Of a DNA stretch of 64,000 nucleotides, positions 24,568 to 37,029 are shown piece by piece (positions within the stretch are counted from its first letter, which is position 1; every line of letters begins with the position of its first letter). Source of the DNA: Hemibagrus wyckioides (lineage: Eukaryota > Chordata > Actinopteri > Siluriformes > Bagridae); the NCBI RefSeq assembly GCF_019097595.1, contig NC_080729.1, forward strand, positions 3,108,917 through 3,172,916, in the 5' to 3' direction. The notes beneath the pieces were generated by a model, which searched no databases, was not told where the DNA came from, and saw only the letters and a program-made list of their open reading frames with translations. A program made the position numbers and the translations under genes.

Positions 24568-25814
24568 ATGTACATGTGATTCAGTCTTGTTATTAACATC
24601 TTTACTGAGTCATTGAACTCGTCTATACAGCATCAAAGCGCTCTTCTGTATTTTGGTGACAATTTATTAATAATAGACAATTAAAAAAATAATTTAGAGT
24701 GAATATTTTTACTCCTGTGTTTTGTTAAACCGGCTCCTTACACAACAAGATGTTTACACTCAGATGCCAAGGAATGGGTAGAAATAGACTAAAAAAAATC
24801 AAAATGTAATTTAGGTAAAATATATTTACATTAAAAGAAAATAAATAATAATAAAAAAACAACTCTAAAAGTAAAAAAAAATAAAATATTTTTTATCCAG
24901 GAATCGCCACAGCAACATTTTGGCAGGTCGTTCGAAAATTAAATTAAATAAATTATTAAAATTATTTTTGCTCACAGATTGAGTTGGCAGTCCTCGTTAG
25001 GAACATTGTTATGAACTTGATTATGAAGTGTTGAACAATAAACAGCATCAAGAACAGGCAGCATGTCTATAAAAGCTCTGCATCTATCACACTTTTGGTC
25101 AACATTTACCACATCTTGAAGAGTGAAACGCTCCTGCCAACAGCTCCAGATGGGCTTCAGGGAATTATTAAAGAACTATGTTCATGGAGTGAATACAGCT
25201 CCCAGATGCATTGTGGGATACATCCCGAAACTGGCTGATGTTAGTGATCAATCACGGCACCTGGACACTTTTGGAGCTCACTGGACAATGCAACAGTTGT
25301 TGTGTTAAAAAGACGGTTAAAGACTCAGGAAGATTTCTGCTGTTGGAAAGAAGCTTCAGGACTGACCGAATGATGCGTACTTTGAAAGAATGTGCACATG
25401 ATTAGTGTGTGTTCTAATGGTGCTTTTTTTCTGTAACATAGCCAGAGTCCACACCAGACACTCCCAGCTGCTGCTCGTATCAGATTAGGATATATAGATG
25501 ATTGATTCAGAGGTAATGAAAAAATTTATGGAGAACAGGTGGACATGAAATGACTTCTGCAGTTTCACAGAACATAGAGAAGAGCATTAAAATGAGTCAT
25601 TTTTCTTTTCATTATTGTTTCTGGGAGCGATGAAGAAATCAACAAATCAAAATCCACAGGTGATCTCGACGTACCTGCTCTCATGACAAGTTCACTGAGA
25701 AGGTGTTTACGTTCTCTCTTTTCTGGTCTACTTCCTGAAGTTCCCCTGATCCGAGTGATCCTTCAGTTCATGGGAAGCGGGGAAGTGACTAAATCTGCCT
25801 CGTTGCTATCTGTC

Positions 25815-25950
25815 TTCACATCTACATTCATCTTCGGTAACTGCTTTATCTTAGTCAGGATTACGGCAGATCCCGAGCCAATCCCGGAAACAGTCAGAGC
25901 GAGACGGGAATTCACTCAGGATGGGACTCAAGTCCACGACAAGGCTCCAT
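25815..25950 (-). mobile_element. Decayed SINE fragment
   Basis: TCGGTAACTGCTTTATCTTA, GTCAGGATTACGGCAGATCC and ATTCACTCAGGATGGGACTC are the reverse of the 3' half of a DANA/Mermaid-like SINE. The rest is missing. Confidence 0.5.
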
Positions 25951-26014
25951 GAATACCTACAAAGGAAATGAGAATTTCTTCCCAGACTGTAACTCAAGCA
26001 TAACAGGGACCCTG

Positions 26015-26180
26015 GAGGTGTGAGGTATTGAGAGCTGGGGATAATGTGAGCTCGAATCCCAGCTCCACCAAGCTGCTGCTGTTGGGCCCCAGAGCAAGAC
26101 CCTTAACCCTCAATTGCTCAGTTGTATAAATGTAAGTGACTGTGGATAAAGGTATCTGCCAAATGCCATAAATGTAAATG
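26015..26180 (+). mobile_element. tRNA-derived SINE-like repeat, family 1
   Basis: Opposite orientation to the other copies. B-box-like GAGCTCGAATCCC, then GTTGGGCCCCAGAGCAAGAC, CCTTAACCCTCAATTGCTCA, TAAATGTAAGTGACTGTGGA and a terminal GCCAAATGCCATAAATGTAA. The head is degraded. Confidence 0.78.
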
Positions 26181-26439
26181 TGAGTTAATGCTACCAATCT
26201 CTCACCGTGAACCAGCATATGAAAACACTTCTGCAACATCTTGATGCACTAAAAGCATGAGGAATTTCTCTCATAACATATCCACCTGAGTGTGTCTATA
26301 TACAGCTCAGCTCTTCATTTTGCAGCTGGTTAACCAACGAAATGCCACTTTGGGCTAAATCCAGTCAGGACCAGTTGGTTACCAAGCATTTGGATGTGGA
26401 CACCACTCCCCAGACCTGGCTCCAGGTAGATTGGTAACC

Positions 26440-26610
26440 CTAGACCAGGCATTTTCTCTCAAAAACCATTTTCTCACCCAACTACATTCCCTTCAAAGGT
26501 GTTCACTGGGGTTGAGGTCAGAGTTCTTCTACTCCAACCTTGGCAAGCTATGTCTTGAGCACAGAGACAGGAACAACCTTTTAGTTCCAGTGAACCAACT
26601 GTGTCCTTTT
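26440..26610 (-). mobile_element. Degraded Tc1/mariner-like fragment
   Basis: Contains CATTCCCTTCAAAGGTGTTC and GGGGTTGAGGTCAGAGTTCT followed by AGGAACAACCTTTTAGTTCC. These are typical of a Tc1/mariner transposase coding region on the opposite strand in fish genomes. There is no intact frame and no ends were found. The flanks (26180-26440, 26610-26800) could be further decay of the same element. Confidence 0.5.
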
Positions 26611-28089
26611 AACTTTGGCAACAGGTTGAGAAGGAAGCAGATATAGATGTAAGGTTTCCATATTCTCCAGTGAACAAAAAAGCTTAAATCTTGCTAGATA
26701 GTGTTCTGTCAGATCCAGGGATATTTTGCTGACTAAATCTCTATCTAGAGGATATCTAGAGGTTCTGACCTGATGCTGCACTGGCGATCCTAACCTGTGT
26801 GTAGTTCACTTCTTCCTAAATCTGTCTTTGTGAACTTAAAAATGTCTGCTCTTTCTCAAGCACTGAGGAACACTGAATACCTGACACAGGTACGTTAGGA
26901 ACCGGATGACCACAGAAATGTCGAACCATCTGGAGAAGTTTTTATCCGGATTCAGTATGTTTTGGTAAGCGTGCAGTACAGAGAGCCAGTGTCTGGTCCA
27001 CCTGAGCACGTCTTTCGGAGGTTTACTTTAAATAAACCTGGATGTCGACAGCACCATCTGCAAGAGCGATCTGCCTCCGAGGCTGGGGGTTGGATGACAT
27101 GATTGGATGAAAGTGTCACTTAGCATCCTGTTTCAAGTTTTAGGGAAAAGGTATGTTGTGGTCAGTAGAGGAGATGGAAAGCCTTTTCGATGTGGAGAAA
27201 GAAAGAAGAAGAAAGTTTAGCATGTTAAACATCTCTAATATAGGCAGATTAATATTATTTATAATATCGCACTTTAAAACGAATATTATTTTATCACTAA
27301 TTTCAATTCTGTATAGGATTAAAAATTATAACTGAATATATTCATATTATGTAGATTCTAATATTAATCATTAAAGTATTTATTTCTAGGAAGGAGCAAA
27401 GATAATAGAATAATTGATATCAGTATATTAATATACAATATTATTAATATTAATATGTAAGATTCTTAGGAATTTTCACTGTGCTGTAATGTACATGTCG
27501 CACATAAAGCTTGTTTTGTCTTCATAATTAAAAAAAAATAATAGACATAATTATGAGATATAACTAATTGCAACAACCTCATAACTACACTGAATTATTT
27601 TCACACCTCAAGGATTTCAGTCAAGCCATAAATCTGTCAAGCAAAAAAATATATACCTACACTGATGGCTCGCATCCATAAAAACAAAACCCTCAGATTT
27701 TGGATATGGACCTGAATTTGGAAAGTGGCAACCAAACAACGGGAAAAAAACACATTATTTTTTAGGACACACTGCAATTTCAGCACAATCTTCATCAGGA
27801 ACATGGTGTGCTGTTGCCACCCCTGGCACAATGCCGTGTAAAGTTGCCAATTTCAAGGACTAGCACCGGTTAAAATGAAATAAACGCTACATTCATGTTG
27901 TGTGTTTCTTTGTTAAAGTGCTGTCCAGTAATGAATCGTTCATCACGTCGAAGTGGAACAATGAGAACGTGTTTAATATTCTGACCGTGTGAAGAGAAGC
28001 GTGGATCGAAGATGAAAAAAAAGAAAAGGAAATTCTCACATACTGCTCTTCATTTCCTTTTTTAATGACAGTAAGGGGTTAACAGTGTT

Positions 28090-28121
<32 letters not shown>

Positions 28122-28214
28122 TACAGACTATGTCAGGAAAAAAAAACTGCAAGTCACTTCTATCCCTGCTTTAATGTTATGCGTATAATATTCCTCACCT
28201 CTCTAAGTGGGCAC

Positions 28215-28250
<36 letters not shown>

Positions 28251-28867
28251 CTCTGAGTGATGGAATAGACCACGGGGTGTAGGTACACACAGTGTGAGAG
28301 CCACTAATATGAGAATGACACCTCTGCGCCCACACATGGCCTGTTCCTCACCAATCAGAGTCACTCACCGAGGCCTGGCAGGTGGGCGGACGCATCACGC
28401 AGGCGAAGTAATGAAGGTGTTGATGGAGAACACCACCGTTTTTCACACGTCACACTGGGAAGATTGGTCATAACGCTGAAAAAAAAAATAAATAAATAAA
28501 TAAAACACAGTAAATCAGTAAATACAGACAGAAATAGTAATGATTCGCCTGAGACACATTTTAATTAACGAACATGTTCCCCCTCAGATTTGCTGCCCAC
28601 ATCTTTCCAAAGCCCTGGTGGCCTTTTTGAGGACCAAGTCTCTGTTTCTAGTGATTCATCTGTTCCCTGAACCACACATACACACACTCTGGCTCACCGA
28701 GGAACCACATCCTCAAAAGGAATCTGCTTTTCCAGTTCCTTTTAAATGAAGCCCTGAGGTTTATCTTCAAATCTGTTTAGATGGGCAAACTGAAACTGGA
28801 AAAAAGTCTTTCTTTATATCTTTATCTGTCCAGTTTTGATTCCTGCTATCAGTTTTTGTATCCTATT
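26611..28867. other. Non-coding DNA
   Basis: 27200-27480 is very AT-rich. Microsatellites lie at 28097-28248 and an AAAT run at 28481-28504. No supported coding exon. Confidence 0.55.
28097..28248 (+). repeat. GT (28097-28119) and CAT (28208-28248) microsatellites
   Basis: Two separate simple arrays about 90 bp apart with ordinary sequence between. Confidence 0.93.
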
Positions 28868-29152
28868 CTCCCTGATGTGCTGTGAGATGCTTTTCTGCTC
28901 AACACGGTTGTAAAGAGCGGTGAGTTTCCTGTCAGATTGAACCAGTCTGACGGCACCAGAGACTACTGTGCGTGAAATTCCCAGGAGTTTCTGAAATATT
29001 CAACAACCATGCCATGCAAATGAGATCAGATATTTGAAAAATATATTCTGATGAAGATGAAATGAAGCTCTTGAGTTGAGGTGTTGAAATTCTGATTGGA
29101 TAATTGCACATTTCAGCAGGTGTACAGGTGTTCCTAATAAAGTAGATGTTTA
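28868..29152 (-). mobile_element. Remnant of a second Tc1-like transposon family
   Basis: On the plus strand the stretch contains GAGATGCTTTTCTGCTCA, AACCAGTCTG, TGTGCGTGAAATTCCCAGGA and the terminal CAGGTGTACAGGTGTTCCTA then ATAAAGT. I recognise this as the 5' part of a common fish Tc1-like element read backwards: inverted-repeat end at about 29130-29152, then the N-terminal coding region. It has internal deletions and no open frame. Recognition is from memory of the family, not from a search. Confidence 0.65.
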
Positions 29153-32100
29153 GCGTATATTACCTGGGGTCATTTCTAAAAGGACCAAGCATCCACGTTC
29201 ACTCGAAGTCCGTAGAAACCTACCGAAATGACGGATTAGGGCGAGACCTTACCTTACCCACCTCCGCAAATAAACCTATAAAGACGATCAATAAATCGTC
29301 CAATAAATGTCCCTTACTGTCACTTAAAAATAACTTACTCTACTGTAGCGTTGAGATTCAGAAATTGTTTTCTTTCACTTACCAGCTGGTCTACCAGCTT
29401 GACCAGCTCGGCCTGTGTTTTTGGCAGCTGGTCAGACGAGCTGCATTTTTCAGCAGGGATAAACTAATCGAACAAGATTTCTCAAAAGGGTTTAACTTGT
29501 AATCATCTTCACTAGATAAACAACTAGAATTTCTTGAATCCTTTGAAAGACAAAAGATTACACAAACACTCATTATCCTCATTCCCACCTAACGTGAGCT
29601 AGTTGAGCTGATTTGGCAGGATATCAAAGAAACCTTACCAATTCGAGTCCATCAATTATACCACTTTTATGGGCTGGGCGCTAGAATTATTTGACGGGCG
29701 TGTCTTTGAGGTCATGTTGAGGACACGCCTACCAGATTGTAATCTGCAGAAAGTCACTCCTTGTGCATATGAGGGTTAAAAGTTCAGATATCATATAAAA
29801 CACTTAAAATGGTGGTTTCTGAAATGTCTCCCAAGATTTCTTCCTCAGGGAGTTTTCATTCACTCATCCTGGTGGTCCAGCTTGGTCTACCCTGATAGCA
29901 AAATATAGCCCGAGACCGTGTTTGAGAAAGTTTTGGAATTGCAGATACCAATTATTTTATAGGAAATAAGAAAATCTCATGAAATCTCAGGAAGCTGGGA
30001 AATGAACCAAATTCAAGAGGCTGGATCTAGTTTCCACAAATCTGCTCTAAAGACAAAAAAAAAAATCAAACAATGTAAACTGTAAGAAATAATACGGATC
30101 ATTTTGGGACAATTTCTTTCTGTTAATAATCTTTTAAAATAAATCATTGAAATCCTGAGGTTTTCTATGAGATATTTATGAACCATTTTGGAAGGAGTCT
30201 CCAGTGTCAGCACTTTGTAACAGGCTGAAATCCGGTTTTCGGACATTAGAAAAGTTCCAGGACAGAGGGATTTGGATTTGTGGCTTCTTTTGTAACAGCA
30301 AGACTTTATTTAACTTTATTTATTTAAGACATATTTAACATAATCACATAATATCCAACTAAAGAAACTGTAAAATATAACAAGGTAACGTAACCAGTGA
30401 GGAAACAAATCTAGCTGCTATTATTAGCCACGATGATGGACATTCCACAAAAACAAAAGCAAAACAGACAAAAAGTACCATGTTATCCTTTCAGAAATGA
30501 AATAAAAAAAAAAACGACTGTGGTAAAAGTGGAATGAAACTAAACAGGACTTGCTATTATATACTGTGGGTTGGTAACATTTAACTTTGTTCCTGGTCCC
30601 TGATTGTTTCTCTATAAGGTCACGCCCTGATGTTTTATTCCTGAAATAATGTAGCAGGACATAATATAATCATAGTTAGGATTCATACCTGTGAGGAAAT
30701 TCCTCAAGGTATATAATTAAAAAAAAAAAACACGACCAAGATAACATGTTAGCTAACACTAATGATGTTTTCTTTTTTCCAAGGAAGACTAAATGTGTGT
30801 CATCTGCTGCTGTAAAGCAGCCCATAAACAAGTCCAGAAGATCAAAAGAATTCCTGATTAGCCATCTAACTTTGCCAGGTGAGCATGTGTGCCTTAATGC
30901 AGGGACTAAGAGCAGAAATTCTTTCTGAGGCGTTACTTAAATGAAACTAAGCCAGTGAGTCATGAACCAACAACAACCTCTCAGACGCCATGAGACTCAC
31001 AGAGAATCACAATCACAGCTCACCTGGCTAAACGCTAGACACTGCGTCACAGCAGCGTCTTCGAACGCGACGACAACCAAGACCGCTAAGCCACCGCTTA
31101 CACAGCACTAAATCGTCCTTAAACTATACATTCCAACACAATAAAATGTATTATCGTTCGTTTTCGGGTCTGGAATATCTTCAGCAGGATGTTGAGATCA
31201 TATGGGCAATGCGTGGTTACGGGTCGCGAATGCTCTGATGTCACACGCCATATATTCTTATTATAGACGTGTACTGTGCAGGGAGTGTATAAAGCAGACG
31301 GCTAATTTCGCAGCACTAAGTAATGAATGATCTCCTCTAGAGCCCACTCTGTGATCTCAGTGAACTATGTAGGAGTGTATTTAACACCGACTCTGACTCA
31401 ACTGTGCATCTATATTTTTCCATTAACCTTTACTTTTTAACTTCATTACAAGTGAAGAGAGAAGGCAGGAAGCTTATTGTATGGAAGCCCAGTATTATAC
31501 AGTTCTTCTAGTCTGGCGGCTTGATTATCTAATATATAAGGCAGATGTATAGATTTTAAATCTAAAACGTTAAAAACTCGACAAACTTCTGACATGTTGT
31601 GTCGGTTCTTTACATTTTAATGTGGAAGTACGCTGTAGGACGAGTTAACACACAAAAATGATGGTCCCCAAGTAAAAATGCCACATCGGCATATGTATTT
31701 TAAATTACTGACTATTATTATTTTAACCATCCCCCCCCCACACACACATACACACACAAGCTTTTTTTTACCTTTATACTGGTGTTGAATGGAATTGGAC
31801 TCATTTTCAATCAGTATAAAGGAATGAGTCTGATCTAAAATGAGTCTGTTGGCTTTCAGTGTGTTTGAGACGTGTGTTTTTCCCTCTGTTGGAGAACCCA
31901 GAATTTTACAGGTTGAAGATGAAATCTGAGCTGCTTTGTAGATGAACAAACACTCGGAGCATCTCAGAGAGTAGGAATGGGTTTGATATCAACATTTACT
32001 TTGAAGATAGAGACATTTGTGTGGAAAAAAGTGGGTTTTTTTGGAACTTTTCTATGAATATATTGCTGCTAGTAGGCTAGGAAAAAACTGAAATACTTCT

Positions 32101-32903
32101 GAAACACTGCAAATTCTTAAAGACCTAGGTGTCTACTTTCATATGAGCTTCATATTAACCACCACTGTGGAGTGAGACATGACAAAGACATTCAATCATC
32201 AACACACACAAAAAAACCAGGAGCAAACTCCATTATTTGGACTTAAACTAACCGCATGGAAGCCACACCCCCTTCCCTTCCCAGTATCTCACATTATTAG
32301 ACTGGTGCTCTCATCTTTTCATCAAATTTTCCTGAATTATAATAAACTAGAGAATGTATTAATGTGAAGTATGTCCAATTTTGGCCAATAAAAATGGTCA
32401 AAAACATTTCTTGGTTTCTATGAGGGACATTTTTGAGTGCACTATAGCAAAAACTTTACCGTTTGATTTGTTTACAGTTTTCTGTATTTTTAGCCTCTGC
32501 TTCCAAGCACTATTCATTTGCTGCATCCCAATTCACCTACTATCTGTCTTAAGTAGTATCAGAGATTAGAATTAGTGTGTCCCAAAATCGTAATATGCTG
32601 AAATGAGGATTGCAAAGGTACTGGGATGGGCTACTATTTCCATTTTTAAAGCAATACTGTTGCTAATTCGGTCTGAAACATTCCAGACAAGTGTATCAAC
32701 ATTGATGCAAGCGTAGATGTTAAGCAATAAATAAGTATTTTTATTGTCATGTAGGATTAATGGTTGGATGTTGTGTAGAAAGAGCACAATGTTTATCTTG
32801 TAGGCAACAATGTTCTCTTCCACACTAACATGAAGCTACACCTTCTAAAGTATGTATTGTAGGTGAATTATAGGATGCAGCAATTATTCCTCTTCAGGGT
32901 TAG
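29153..32903. other. Non-coding DNA
   Basis: Holds one inverted dispersed-repeat copy (30040-30232). 30960-31150 has scattered CpG. 31731-31758 is a C run followed by CA units. No gene supported. Confidence 0.5.
30040..30232 (-). repeat. Unclassified dispersed repeat, fourth copy (inverted)
   Basis: The minus strand reads CAGCCTGTTACAAAGTGCTG then ACACTGGAGACTCCTTCCAA (core 30191-30210) followed by ATGGTTCATAAATATCTCAT. The CCAATCA end is not found. Confidence 0.6.
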
Positions 32904-33152
32904 CAGCCTTTGTTATTATCACCACACACACATTACAGCACAGTGGAATTCTTTTCTTTGCATATCCAAGCTGAGGAAGTTGGAGTCAGAACGCAGCGGC
33001 AGCTATGATACAGCACCCTTGGAGCAGAGAGGGTTAAGGGGCCTTGTTCAATTACCCAACAGTGGCAGCTTCTCAGTGCTGGGGCTGGAATCCCAGCCTT
33101 CTAATCAACAACCCAGAGCCTTAACCACTAGAGCTACCACTTGAGCTACCAC
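32904..33152 (-). mobile_element. tRNA-derived SINE-like repeat, family 2
   Basis: On the plus strand: GCCTTTGTTATTATCACCAC, ACATTACAGCACAGTGGAAT, CCAAGCTGAGGAAGTTGGAG, GGGTTAAGGGGCCTTGTTCA, GGCTGGAATCCCAGCC and a terminal CCTTAACCACTAGAGCTACC. Same family as 7212 and 58760, but it also contains the family-1-like GGGTTAAGGGGCC segment. This suggests the two families share a body. Confidence 0.77.
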
Positions 33153-35144
33153 TGTCTCATATTATAATCCTATATCAATATTCCATGGGCTTCTGTATTA
33201 AATTCAACTCCAAGTTCCATTCAAAGCTCATCTGTTTATTTCTGTGAATACTGGGTACTGGATGGCGTCCTTCTAGTTGGGAAACAGCTACTCTGATGTG
33301 GCTACTATCACATCATCATTCAGAAAGAGCCAAAACCACTCCACCCAGAGGCCACGGCAGAGATGTCAGAAGTGCGTGATAGTCCCTAATTAGCAAAGAT
33401 TTCAGAAGGAAAAACAGCTCCAGGCCATTTAAGCCTTCTTTTTTTAATCTTTTCTATTATTCCCTCCTTTTTAATCCTCACATAAACCTTTAGAAACCAC
33501 TGAAAAACTACAACCGCCATATCCGACAGACAGATACGTACTTGCACCGTATGAGATAATCGGCTATTGAGTCCTGTTGTTCCTTTCTTTCATCCCTTTA
33601 ACGTCACAAAGAATTGATTTTCTATGCTACTGCATTAAAGTTTTTCCCGTTGTATTGTCATATCACGCTACTCTACGTTTAGAATTTTCAGTTACGCCAA
33701 GATCGCACAGGCTATTTTTTGTGTCCATTAGCAAACGCAATGATTTATTACACGCAGTCTAAAAGGAAAGGACATTAGAGGGAATGTGGCGGCTTTTTTC
33801 AGGCACCATAAAGTGACATTTATTGCATTTAAGTTCCCAACCAATCAGGACGCAGCTGTGAGGGCAAATGAAAAAACTAAACAACCAAAAAAACATTTCC
33901 AAATCTGACATATATCGGTATTTTCGATCCCAAGTGGCTGGTGTCCATCAACACATTGTTCCTTTTCGAAATCAGTGTCAGACTGTCCACGACCGAGTGA
34001 ACTTTGACTTAAAGCATCAGGAAAAACAATTAGCTGCAATGAAACATACTACACAGGATGTCCTCGAAGACTTTCCCCAAATATTACGCGAAAATGTTAT
34101 TTGGAGCAGTTTGTCTTTTTCAGGGAAAACATGTGTCTGGAAGTCTGCGTGGTAAAACGGCTTAAATGTTCATCACCTCAACCACATAATCTGTTTTGCA
34201 GTTCTTTGGTGAATATTTTTCAAGCCAACCTTTCGTTTACTATAGAAACCAGGAAACATACTCAAACATACGGAAGGATGGCCAAACCCTAGAACAAATC
34301 TCTTCTTGTTCTAAGTGGTGCTGCTGCAGTGAGGGGTAGTTCACTGGCAGCTCAATGACATCGTTGAAAGAAGAAGAAAAAAAACAGGAAAGTTTAGGAG
34401 AGGCCAAAGTGAGCGGTCAAAAGGTGTTTAATTTTCTGAAACAGCAGCTTTGTCAGTGGTTCCAACAGAATTGCTTCACAAAGTCAAAGTCATTCAGGCT
34501 TAATTTGCCCAGTCTGTGAACCTTTCATTAAAGAGTTTAAATCTGGCTATTCCCATCCACACGGGATGAACCCGACTAACCGGATGTTCCTCTGCTACAA
34601 AATCTGCTAGCTTTTGCTCTTTATCTGAAACTACGATAAGAAAATTTAAGGAAAATCCCGAACATTGTGTACCTATAGACACATCCAAAATTGAAAGAAT
34701 GTCTTACCTTAGGCGTTTTTTTTATCTGTGAATCCACTCTGTGGTCTGTTCCTCTAGAGGTCTTTCTCATAGCTATGAGTCTGAATACCTTCACGCAAAG
34801 TCTCCTTATTAAACTGTCAACAAATCAGGGCAAGTGGGAGTTATTTGCATTGATCCGGCAACAATATGTGCACCAAAAGGCCTTAGGAGATTGGCTCAGA
34901 GCAATCCATCACTATTAGCATATCTGTCAAAAGAGCTAGTCAAGGTAACACTGGACCAGTGAAGCACACAATTGCAGAGATAAAACAAGAGTCTGCTTGT
35001 GAGAAACCTAGAGACACTATAAGCGCACTTTCTCTCAAAAATATGCCACTTGTTAGATAAAAACCGCAAACAACATCCTGAGGGCTTTCTTATGATAGAA
35101 AATGTGGAGAAAATTGGTAGAAAAAAATTACAGCTTTATTGTAG
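33153..35144. other. Non-coding DNA
   Basis: No repeat recognised. 33300-33440 is of higher complexity (homeobox-like CCTAATTAGC near 33386) and could be a conserved element. Frames near 33868-34155 have no domain. Confidence 0.45.
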
Positions 35145-35385
35145 ATTGTTACAAAGCACTGACACTGGAGACTCCTTCTCTCCTTCAAATGTGAAATAAA
35201 CAGAAACCTTGGATGACCATTACACTAGAAATGCTAAGAAATGCATGTGAGAACATATGAACATGTGATTCGTGTTTCAGCCGGAACTACGGTCCGAGCA
35301 GTTGTTGTAGAAAACTAGGCAACATTTCCTGACCAATCAGACGCATCTGTAATATAAAGAGTTTTCTAAACAGCAGCAGAGTATT
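35145..35385 (+). repeat. Unclassified dispersed repeat, third copy
   Basis: GATTGTTACAAAGCACTGAC then ACTGGAGACTCCTTCTCTCC, a spacer of about 150 bp, and CCTGACCAATCAGACGCATC at 35328-35347. Together with the copies at 5650 and 10930 it gives the family's consensus order. Confidence 0.68.
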
Positions 35386-35689
35386 GTCAAATGCCACAGT
35401 GCGTCTAAAAACAATCCAAGCTGACTTTCCTTTTCTTCCGGTCATTCTGAGATGACTGAAATGCCGAAGCCTCCCACGCTCAGGCATTTTTAAGTGGAGT
35501 AATAGACTCGAATCAGTGAAGGTGTTTACTGACAGTAGGTCCAACCCTGCAGTCGCTCGTGTATGACTATGAGCAAGAAGCATCAGCACATAATACACCC
35601 AGCTGGAAGTGTGGGAGGGGTAATAGGTGGAGGGGAGCCGAGGGCAACCTTCCAAGGGCAGATCTGTAATGATGTTATTATTTTTCCTC

Positions 35690-35782
35690 TCTCTTAGGAG
35701 CATAGTGGGCAGAACTGACAGAGAGAACGAGAGAGAGAAAGAGAGAGAGACCACAAGTGAGTGAGAGAGAGAGAGAGAGAGG
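35690..35782 (+). repeat. GA-rich tract
   Basis: Interrupted GAGA runs ending with about 11 units at 35762-35781. It encodes only low-complexity Ser/Leu stretches on the other strand. Confidence 0.9.
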
Positions 35783-36612
35783 CCGGGCTTTAAGTGGGTT
35801 GCACTTGAGGGTGTGTATGTGGGGGTTAGGGCAGCACCATAGGGACAGCGAGGACGAGGAGAGGCATGTTGCTGCCTCGTGACGGATGTGTCATCATCTC
35901 AGCCAATGGCAAGACTGCACTCATTGTCAACCTCTTCAACAAGTATATATCTCCTTTAAGGCACTGTGAAAGGTTCAGAATTCATCATATAGCAAAATCA
36001 GTTTCTGACTCGTCTCATTAGAGCTTATACCCATGTAACAGCCCCATAAAACCAGTCAAAAAAACAGCAAAGGATGAATTGTACCTCTTCAACTTGGCAC
36101 ATACTCGAGTATATAATAAACACCAAGATGTCCTGGAACATTAAGAACCTGTTCATTAGGCGCATTAGCCTTTTAAAGGAGAGCTTGTTTGCCCATAAAG
36201 CATTAACTGCTTGTTTAATTTCTAAAGGTATTGTTCACTTACAGACTCTATCCTGTGTTATTTGGGATTCGTGTTTGGAATTGCAGGGCTTTATTCTCAT
36301 TACTCATCTGACACATCCTTAAACAGAGCAAGTCTAAACTACAAACACACTCGCAATAACACTTTAGCCATTATTAATGAGCTCCCACACACCACGTGCT
36401 CCATGCTAATGGCTGGGTGTAATTTGCCACGGAGAGAGAAGTGTGATGCACATCAGCGTACTTTTGATTTAACTGACCTATAAAAATGGCAGCGCGTTTA
36501 CAGGAACGTGACAGACCCAGGCAATAATGCAGGACGTGCACGCTGTATAGGTCTTCTTCTAGAGGATATGCGCTCTTGTATGTATGATTGAGTGCGTGCT
36601 TCCTGGCCTGGC

Positions 36613-36645
<33 letters not shown>

Positions 36646-37029
36646 TAGTATGTGGAGGTGGCACACATGGCATTTACACTTTAATCACCCACAATTGCTG
36701 TGCGAGTGAGTCAGCATCTCCAGGACGATCAGAGGAAAAATGCATGTGAGGCCAACACACCATGTGCAACTCACCATAATCACTTTACTCTTTCCCTTAT
36801 TCACTGCCATTCAGTCTTTTTGTGCTCTGAATTCATTGATTCATTATATTTCGAATATATTCTTCAAAAAACAGACAAAAAAACTGATTATTAATAATTA
36901 AAGATCATAGAAGGTGCCTTTAGTTCATCTTGTATGTTTTATAATGCAGGAAATGCACTATATCGATTATGTACACCCATTTAGGTTGGCATGCTAAAGG
37001 CTACAAATTAATATTTGCTTAAATTAGAA
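35783..37029. other. Non-coding; possible conserved element 36060-36480
   Basis: 36060-36480 has balanced composition with homeodomain-like ATTATTAATGAG and an E-box CACGTG (36392-36397), and no repeat similarity. The rest is unrecognised apart from the GT run. Confidence 0.4.
36619..36643 (+). repeat. GT dinucleotide microsatellite
   Basis: About 12 GT units. Further GT runs of 8-10 units occur at 46382-46402 and 60509-60528. Confidence 0.93.

Larger units (their letters stand above)
22841..25814. other. Non-coding AT-rich DNA
   Basis: Contains the AT and CAT microsatellites. CTGACCAATCAGACTGGAGA at 23967 followed by AATTCAGCAGCACTGTGGTA resembles the 3' end of the dispersed repeat family without its core. 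Frames at 25123-25405 are not assignable. Confidence 0.5.

Noticed and set aside
35287..35754. 155-codon minus-strand frame
   Set aside because: It starts inside a GA/CT tract and runs into a dispersed repeat copy. No domain, and composition looks non-coding.
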